Part shown: one piece after another, positions 33,661 to 42,700 of the stretch
Numbering within the stretch: the stretch's first letter is position 1
Layout of the letters: each line of letters opens with the position of its first letter
Assembly (NCBI GenBank): GCA_019802505.1
Contig: JAFMOC010000156.1
Location: 344,501-408,500 of the forward strand
DNA: 64,000 nucleotides
Source: Corydoras sp. C115
Taxonomy: Eukaryota; Chordata; Actinopteri; Siluriformes; Callichthyidae
Direction: 5' to 3'
Made by a program: the position numbers and the translations under genes
The notes under the pieces: generated by a model
Seen by the model: only the letters and a program-made list of their open reading frames with translations
The model's database searches: none
What the model was told of the DNA's origin: nothing

Positions 33661-33719
33661 TGGATCTTCAGTTTCATCAGTGATGGAGCAGAAACTCTTC
33701 ATCTTCCTGAATCTCACAG
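33661..33719 (+). CDS. Signal-peptide exon of the intact lectin gene
   Basis: Acceptor TATTCTGTAG ends at 33660, ATG is at 33683-33685, and donor ACAG|GTGAGA is at 33719. It encodes MEQKLFIFLNLT plus one base (phase 1). The near-identical exon in unit 3 is at 58297-58355. None was found in unit 1. Confidence 0.88.
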
Positions 33720-36700
33720 GTGAGAAAAAAAAAAGTTTATTAATATTCATAATAGTCACCTAAATATGTAAATGAAACATCAATAATCGAATTAAATCAA
33801 ATATCAAACATTTATACATAATTAGATTATTTATCATTTTATGATTAATACAGCCTGAACACCATTACGTAAATAATGATGACGAAACCTATGCTATGGA
33901 TTTTTGCTGTTGGTAATATTTATAGTTTTTAATAACTTTAAGTTAAAATAAATTAATAAAATTAATACATTAAAAAAATCCCTATAGGAATGAATGAGTG
34001 AGATTTTCAAACTGCCATAACTCTTTTATGGTAAAAAGTTTGCAAATGCTATTTCACCCACTTCCTGTTATCTGATTAAGCTGAAAATTTTCTTGCATCG
34101 TTGATGACAACACATGAATCAATTAAAATGTAGCAATTAATTAACTAATTATTCATTCATTCATTATCTTCCGTTTATCCTATATTAGGGTCGCGGGGGG
34201 GGGGGGGGTGTTCCCCATACCCATCCAGGGGAGAACGTTTCGGGCGCTGGGCAGATACACCCAGGACAGGGCGCCAATCTATCGCTGGGCACACACTCAC
34301 ACACTGGGCAATTTGGAGAACTCAATTAACTTGATCCATGTTTTTGGACTGTGGGAGGAAACCGGAGAACCCGGAAGAAACCCACGCGGACACGGGGAGA
34401 ACATGGAAACTCCACCCAGATGGGGATTCGAAACAGGAGAGGCGAATGTAGTGCTGAGAGGCGAATGTGCTAACCACTAAGCCACCGTGTCCAATTAACT
34501 AATTAGTGGTAATTAATTATGTTTTCTATGGATAAATTGCCCATTTTCTAGTAATTAAACTTGATATAGGGTGGTTTTAAAAAAAGAATTTGTTATATTT
34601 TGCTTGTTTTTCAAGCTATAAAACTCGAGAGGCTCGGACCCGGGACAATGTTACCCTCCATGTGAAAAAGCCAAGAAATAGCACTTTTCGTGCACTTTTT
34701 ATCACGCTTTGTCATCCCAACTATAGTTCACAACACAATCGCATTAATTCAGTTCATATCTGTATGAACTGTAAAATCCTGATCCTTTTACCTAGTTACC
34801 TAAATAAACACCATATATTTTTAAATGGTAGAAATACTTCTTTCTTTCATTAAGTAATGATTTCATTATTGTTACACCGCTGGGTTCCACCACAAGCCGT
34901 GTGATAACTTCCAATGTTCCACCTTTTCTTGAGAATGAACACATACACTAATGACAAATAATAATAGCAGGACCCAAGAGGGGGCTCAGTGCCGGTAATA
35001 CTACCAGTGACCGGTGGAGGTCGGTCTGTTGTGACACGTGTTCAATTTCAGCAGAATGTTCTTTTAAATAAAGAGCATCTCCTACAGGCCACCTGCACTG
35101 TTGAACAACCTTCATGTCTTTGACCACAAAAAAATATCAGCTTTTAGTTTTGATTATGTGGATTCCCTTAACTTTCTGTAAATAACCTGACGGTTCCAGC
35201 ATAAAGAACCCCATTTTGCAGTCTGTATTTTTTTTTAAATAGATTTTAATTGTGAAGATAAACATGTTAATTAGTGTTAATTGATATCCCTGTGATCAGG
35301 TTTTGATTAGAGCTCTGTTCTTGATTGATGATTTGTCTGCTCATGTTGTATGATCGGATTTTATTCAAAAAGCTGGTAAATTTCGCCTTTCTAATTTATA
35401 ACATGATAATTAAAATGGGCGGCAGGGTGGCTTAGTGGTTTGCATGTTCTCCTCTCTGTGGTGGGGATCCTGGGTGGAGTTTCCATGTTCTATGTCCCTG
35501 TGGGTTTTCTCCGTGTTCTCCGGTTTCCTCCCACAGTACAAAATCATGGATTCAAGGTGAATTGAATGCTCTAAATTGCCCCATATAGTGTGTGTGTTTG
35601 AGTGTGTGTGTGAGTGTGTGCCCAGCGATAGATTGGTGCCCTGTCCTGGGTGTATCTGCCCAGTGCCCTAAATGTTTTCCCCTGGATGGGCATGGGGAAC
35701 CCCCAAACCCCCCGACCTCTGCGACCCTAGTAGAGGATTGAGCAGAAGATGATGAATGAATGAACAATTAAAGTGTATGTAGGTTACATTTGTACTAACA
35801 GACACAAACAGAATATAACATTTACTTTATGAAGTATAAAGGAATCATTAAAACACATTTGAAATGTTCTGTGTTTTACAGGGATGGTACCGCTTGTCCT
35901 GTCCGTCCCTCTTAAGTTCTATCTGGTTCAGCAGTTGAAATCATGGCCTGATGCTCAGTCTTACTGTCGCACCAACCACGTTGACCTGGCCACCACCCTG
36001 AGCGCTGCAGAAATGAGCCCCCTGCAGGGCACGGCACAGAAACAACAGTTCACCTCCACTGCCTGGGTCGGATTGTATAAAGATTACCACGGCTTCCTTT
36101 GGTCCCTCGATAATACACCACTAGGAGCCATGACACCCTGGAGTAGTTATGAACCTAACAATTTAATTGGCTGGGAGGACTGTGGGATAATGTCCCCTTG
36201 GGGGTGGGCTGATGCAAATTGTAGAGTGGTAGTTCCTTTCCTATGCTTTGATGGTGAGTAACATATTTTTAACCCTTTGATGTGTTTGACGTGAACCTGC
36301 TTTGCAAACTTCACAAACAAAATGTTTTGATACACTTTATTTGTCTAAAGTAAAGATTACATAATAAAGGTCATCATTACTATTTCACTTTGAGGTAATC
36401 TTGTTAGACAATGTTCTACTACTTTTGAAATACCTTCTATATATAACTTTACATATCTAACCACTTTATCTATTATCGTACGCGTGGTAGCTCAGTGGTA
36501 TCTCAGTGGTATCTCAGTGTTAAGGGTGTTGGGGAATCAATTGGAAGGTTGTTACAAGTTACCAATGTGGGTCCTTGTGCAAGTCACTTAACCTTGACTT
36601 GTAATGTACTCATTTGTAAGTCGCTTTGGATAAAAGCGTCTGCTAAATGACTAAATGTAAATGTAACCTTCATTTCTCCAGAGGGTGCTGTACCAACCAC

Positions 36701-39700
36701 GTGCTCCATCCATCCATCCATTATCTTCCACTTTATCCTATATTAGGGTCGGGGGAGTTCCCCATGCCCATCCAGGGGAGAACGTTTCGGGCGCTGGGTA
36801 GATACACCCAGGACAAGGCACCAATCTATCACACACTCAATCACACATACACACTCTATATGGGGCAATTTGGAGAACTCAATTGACTTGATCCATGTTT
36901 TTGGACTGTGGGAGGAAACCGAAGAACCCGGAGGAAACCCACGCAGACATGGGGAGAACATGGAAACTCTACCCGGATGGGGATTCGAACCGGGAATCCC
37001 TAGCGCTGAGAGGCGAACATGCTAACCACTAAGCCACCGTGCCGCCCGCCAGTAAATTTATTTAGTATTATTTTTGTCTTTTTAACTTTAATTATATTAC
37101 TAGTAATTTGTAACAGGTGCCTAGGGCACCTGTCACCTGTTTTGTGTTTAGTCTCCTTCTGTTCCATTAATTAACGTTCAGTGGGTATTTAGTTAGTTAA
37201 TTAACGTCGTCTTGTGATTGGTTTGTCTTGTGCACGTGGTCGGGTGTCTTTTTGTATTTATTTCCATTGTTTCTCGTCATCGGTGCTGGTCGTTTGTGTG
37301 TTTAATGTCACTAGTCGTTCTTACCTCATGTTTTTTGGTGCACTGCACCTTTAAATAAACCCGTTCTCTGCTACCTGCGTGCCTGGCTCCCTTCAGCGCG
37401 TGTAGACGCGGCGGCTCTGCGCTTCCTATGCGCATCCGCTTCTTCCCGAGGTAGACTACCGTGACAAAACGACCAGCCAGGAAATTTGGGGAGTCCAGAG
37501 CCCAGGTAAGCGAATTTTAAAATTTTTCTTTGCGGGGGCCGTGTAGCCTCGTACTCGCGGCGCGTTCCGCCGTGTCCGCGAGTGCGCCGCTATGCGCAGC
37601 CCGCCGTCCCGGAGCCGTAAGGACGGCTCGATCAGAGAGATCAGAGGGATTATTATGATTCCGATGATGAGTGGATATAGAGGTACGGGTACGAAGCGCT
37701 CTGCGCTGAGGAAGGTCTGGATTTGGTTCAGATCTCCGATGATGAGACGGGCGAGTCGTACCTGTATGGGCATATTCTGCCCATACGAACCCTCCTCAAC
37801 TCTGAGGAGTTCTGGACTGACGCTCCGGTCCAGCTTGTTAAACCCCCCGTGGCGAAATCCAGACGCAGAGCGCGCCGGCGCAGTGCCAAGACGCAGCGTG
37901 CGTGCGCAGCTGCTGAGCGCGGTACGTGTGCTGCGGGGCAGTCACGTGACGCATCCGCGCCGGACCGCGCTGTGTCTGGATCGCGCTGCGAGGGGGCGGT
38001 ACCGGAGCCGACACTCGGGGGGGTAGATGTGGATCCATGTGGCATGAGCGTGGTGTGTCCCTCTGTTTCGTGTGTCCAGTCCGTCTTCCCCATGTCTGAT
38101 ATGTCTTCGTGTTTGGGCAATGCGGTGGGGGTGTACCTCTACTGTGTGCAGGATGGCGATTCCAAGGTGGAGGTTCACCCAGCGGGCGTGCCCGCCGAGG
38201 TCCTGCCAGCGTGCGGGCCCGCCAAGGTCCTGCCAGCGTGTGTGCCCGCCGAGGTCCGCCCAGCGTGCGTGCCCGCCAAGGTCCTGCCAGCGTGCGTGCC
38301 CGCCAAGGTCCTGCCAGTGTGTGAACCCGCCAAGGTCCTGCCCGCATGCGTGCCCGCCAAGGTCCTGCCAGCGTGCGAACCCGCTGAGGTCCAGCCAGCG
38401 TGCGTGCCCGCCGAGGTCCTACCAGCGCCCGCGCCCATCCCGAAGTCCAGGGGCGTCACGCCGCCCATCCCGAAGTCCAGGGGCGTCACGCCGCCCATCC
38501 CGAAGTCCAGAGGTGTCACGCCGCCCATCCCGAAGTCCAGAGGCGTCACGCCACCCAGCCGGAGGTCCAGGGGCCGCAAGCCGCCCAGCCCGAGGTCCAG
38601 GGGCCGCACGCCGCCCAGCCCGAGGTCCAGGGGCCGCACGCCGCCCAGCCCGAGCAGCAGGGGCCGCACGCCGCCCAGCTTGAGCAGCAGGGGCCGCACG
38701 GCGCACGCCCCACAGCTTGGGGGCGTCCGCCTCGCCATGCCGCCAGGGGGCGTCCGCCCCGCCACGCCGCCAGGGGGCGTCCACCCCGCCACGCCGCCAG
38801 GGGGCGTCCACCCCGCCATGCCGCCAGGGGGCGTCCACCCCGCCACGCCGCCAGGGGGCGTCCTCCGGACCACGCCGCCCGTGGGCGTCCACCGGACCAC
38901 GCTGCCAGAGGGCGTGGCCCACTCCTCGTCGGCCGAAGGCGTCCACCGGACCACGCAGTCAGAGGGCGTGGCCCACTTCTGATCCGCCGTGGGCGTCCAC
39001 CTGACTTTGCAGCCAAGGGACATTTGGCACGCCTCCCCCGCAGAGGGCGTCCACCTGAGGGCGCCTTCCAAGCCCGGCTCAAGGAGGGCGGAGGCCCCCC
39101 CCCCCCCCCCCCCCGGACTGTTATTTTTTTTTCTTTCTTGGTCGCGTGGCCCACTTCTGATCCGCCGTGGGCGTCCACCTGACTTTGCAGCCAGGGGGCA
39201 TTCGGCACGCCTCCCCCGCAGAGGGCGTCCACCTGAGGGCGCCTTCCAAGCCCGGCTCAAGGAGGGCGGAGGACCCCCCCCCCCCCCCGGGACTGTTATT
39301 TTTTTTTCTTTCTTGGTCGCGTCCCCCCGTTGTGCGACCGCAGGGGCGGGGGTAATGTAACAGGTGCCTAGGGCACCTGTCACCTGTTTTGTGTTTAGTC
39401 TCCTTCTGTTACGTTAATTAACGTTCAGTGGGTATTTAGTTAGTTAATTAACGTCGTCTTGTGATTGGTTTGTCTTGTGCACGTGGTCGGGTGTCTTTTT
39501 GTATTTATTTCCATTGTTTCTCGTCATCGGTGCTGGTCGTTTGTGTGTTTAATGTCACTAGTCGTTCTTACCTCATGTTTTTTGGTGCACTGCACCTTTA
39601 AATAAACCCGTTCTCTGCTACCTGCGTGCCTGGCTCCCTTCAGCGCGTGTAGACGCGGCGGCTCTGCGCTTCCTATGCGCATCCGCTTCTTCCCGAGGTA

Positions 39701-42700
39701 GACTACCGTGACAATTCGCTGTAAATATGCCATATTTAAGGCTGCCAACCACTCCGGGCACATGTGCTCACTTTACTAGTGTGTGTATATGTATTTGTAT
39801 TTGTTAACTTCTGTTGGTCATTGGTTTGTTTTTGTGCACATGGTCGGGTGTTCATGTATTTAGTTTCTGTGCTCCCCTACCTCCGGGCACGTCATATTTT
39901 TATGTTTATGGTGTTCCTACACCTTTAAATAAATCCGTTGTTCTGCTACCTGCTGTTACTTCGGGCGGCGCAGGCCATCCAACGGCGGCGCTGCGCGGTG
40001 CTGTGTGGTAAGAATCGAGCCAGGTGACCAGGTAAGCAACAAAGAGGTTTTTAATCCCATGAATCAGCGGGAACGCCGCTGAAGGCACAGCGGAATGTGC
40101 CGGGCATGAAACACTAACGAAACAAATAAAACAACAACCGAACCGAACTACGACAAAGCAAACAAACACCCAAACGTAACATAAGCATACCACTCCTGTA
40201 TTAGAATATATATAATGCTGGCCTGCTGACTCAGGGCGCATGCGCGCTTTAAGTGTAGTCAGCAGGCCACATGTGATTAGGTAGGACCCAATCCCAGCTC
40301 TAGGGAATGGGCCCTGCCTACGGGAACCCCGAACGGCCAAAGGCGAAATTAGAAAACGGGGGGAGTGGCCTAGCACTCCCAACCCTGACACCTGTTGTGC
40401 CAGGCTCCCTTCAGCGCGTTAAAGCGCTTCGGCTCTGCGCTTCCATTGCACAGCCGTTCGGATCGAAGTAAGCGAGCGTGACAGAATGACGTGTCAGGTA
40501 AAGGGGACTCTTGGGGAGTCCAGAGCCCAGGTAAGCGGTTTTAAAATTTTTCTTTGAGGGGCCGTAAACCCTTGTACTCGTGGCGACCTCCGTCTTGTCC
40601 GCGAGTACGCAGGTATGCAATGCCTGCTGTCATGGAGCCATAAGGATGGCTTTAATTTGACAGTTTTGGAGTGGTACGACTCCGAGGATGAGTTCATATG
40701 GAGGTGTGGATATGAGTCACTCTGCGCGGAGTCGTATTTGTATGGCCGAGGGTATTTGTATGGCCGATACGCACCCTCCTAAACTCTGAGGAGTTCAGTC
40801 CAGTCTGGTTTGATAAAACTCTGGCTGCGGGACCCAGGCGCGGAGCATGCTGCATGTGAGACACGTGCGGCGTCCTTGACCGAGCTGGAGCATGCCGAAC
40901 CTGAGTCACGCTGCGAGGGGGCATTACCTGAGTTACCACTGGTATGTGAGGATGTGTGATCCGTGAAAGTGCCCAATCGCTTTGTTTCCCCTTTTGAGTC
41001 TGTTTCCCCCGTGTCGTACTCCTCTGTGGCTCTGTCGTTGGGTCTGGCTGTGGGGGTGTATCTTTTCTGTATGCAGGTTGGGGATCCCGAGGCGGAGGTG
41101 GAGGCTATGGAACGGCGGACTGGATGTGCTGACGTGGCTGGCCAGCCAGAGGGCGCTCTTCACACCCACATGCCCGTGGGTGCCAGCCGGCCTGGGTACA
41201 CCAGCCCTCCCGAGCATGCCATCCCAGCCACAGCCCCTCAAGCGTGCAAACCCATGGAGGTCCCTCAAGCGTGCGAACCCGCGGAGGTCCCTCCAGCGTG
41301 CGTTTCCACCAAGGTCCCTCCAGCGTGCGTTTCCACTGAGGTCCCTCCAGTGTGCGAACCCGCCGAGGTTCAGCCAGCATACATTCCCGCCACGGACCCG
41401 CCAGCATGCACACCTGTCGAGGCCCCTCCAGTGCCTCGGCATGCAGCCAGAGGGCATCCACCTAGCCTCGCCCGCAGAGGGCGGCCTCCTGACCACACAA
41501 AAAGAGGGCGTCTTCCAAGGCTCATCCGCAGAGGCCGACCACCTCGTCACGCAGCCAGAGGGCGCTTGCCACGCCACGTTCTATGGGTCAGGCCGCCAGA
41601 AAGCGCCACGCCAAGAAAGCGCCCGCCAAGACTGGGCTGAAGAAGGCTCCGCCGTTTTAGTGCCTAGGGCACTTGTTCCTTATTTTTAGGTTAATTAACT
41701 TCTCGTTCAGCATTTTAGTTAATTAATATCTGTTGGTCATTGGTTTGTTTTGCACGTGCACGTGTTCATGTATTTAGTTTCTGTGTTCCCCTTCCTCCAT
41801 ACATGTCGTATTTTTATGTCAGCTTGCGTTGTTGTACCTCTTTGTTTTTTTGGGTGTCACTACACCTTTAATAAATTCTGTTTCTCCACTACCTGTGTGT
41901 GCCTGGCTCCCTTCAGCGCGTTAAAGCGCTTCGGCTCTCCGCTTCCATTGCGCAGCCATTCAGACCGAGGTAAGCAAGTGTGACAACAGTAGGCAAAATA
42001 TCACTTTATTTATTTATATGAACTGAATATACAGTTCTAACATAAAAGTCTTCATACCTCTGAGTAATATTAAGAAAAAAAAAAAAAACAATCAAGAAAC
42101 AATAATCCTGTTTTTTTATTATTACAGAAAGAAATATTGGTATCAGCAGATACATTTTCTACTCTGGACCTTCCACCTGGTATAACGGCCAGCTGTACTG
42201 CAGGCAGCATCACACAGATCTGGCCAGCGCACGAAATGCATCAGAAAACTCCATTCTGGTTGGAATGATCACAGGCTGGACCTGGTTTGGTCTCCACAAA
42301 TCCACCTGGAAATGGTCCGATCAGAATAACTTCACCCACAACACATGGGCCATAGGACAACCCGACGACATCAACCAGAGTTACTGCGCTTATGTACTGA
42401 ACGGACTGACCTACGATGCTCTCTGTACAGATCTGAGAGCGTTCTTCTGTTACAGAGGTGAAGTGTCATCATTATCTGTACTGAACACTGTCCCTCTTAA
42501 ATAAGTCCCACTTATATAAGTAACATTTAAATATGTCCCACTTAAATAATTCATGCCTAAATAATTATGTTTATATAATTCAGACTTAAATAAGTCACGC
42601 TTATATAAGTCCCGCTTAAATAAGGACTGCTTATATAAGTAACACTTAAATAAATCACACTAAATAAGTCACTTTTACATGTCTTGGTTTAATAAGTCCT

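Larger units (their letters stand above)
37109..39713 (+). mobile_element. LTR element with palindromic LTR start and proline-rich ORF, no pol
   Basis: A 2.6 kb element with two 358-bp LTRs (37109-37466 and 39356-39713) that differ at about two positions (near 37158 against 39405), so it is young. Each LTR starts TGTAACAGGTGCC and ends ACCGTGACA, with AATAAA at the CTTTAAATAAACCCG word. A purine-rich tract (GCAGGGGCGGGGGTAA) abuts the right LTR. The internal region has a donor-like CAG|GTAAGC near 37506 and one GC-rich ORF, with no zinc knuckle, protease, RT, RNase H or integrase. It must be mobilised in trans. Flanks show no clear 5-bp duplication (TAATT against ATTCG). Confidence 0.82.
39800..41984 (+). 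mobile_element. Older sister LTR element with related ORF
   Basis: The left LTR (about 39808-39953 plus 40391-40483) is missing its start and is split by a solo LTR. The right LTR (about 41660-41984) lacks the TGTnACAGG start but keeps TGCCTAGGGCACTTG, the TTAATTAA words, AATAAA and the ACTGTGACA-like end. The internal start shares TGGGGAGTCCAGAGCCCAGG and the GTAAGCG donor-like word with the 37109 element. The two elements abut with about 90 bp of unassigned sequence (39714-39807) between them. Confidence 0.72.

Noticed and set aside
37723..37725. TTG 37723 as start of the proline-rich protein
   Set aside because: It is not an ATG, and the upstream segment (YYDSDDEWI) is homologous to coding sequence in the sister element, so the true start is upstream and broken.
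38175..39383. A 400-codon minus-strand frame and long alternative plus-strand frames over the proline-rich ORF
   Set aside because: They are shadows of GC-rich in-frame repeats whose unit length is a multiple of three. Only the plus-strand frame beginning before 37723 has codon-level support from the sister element.
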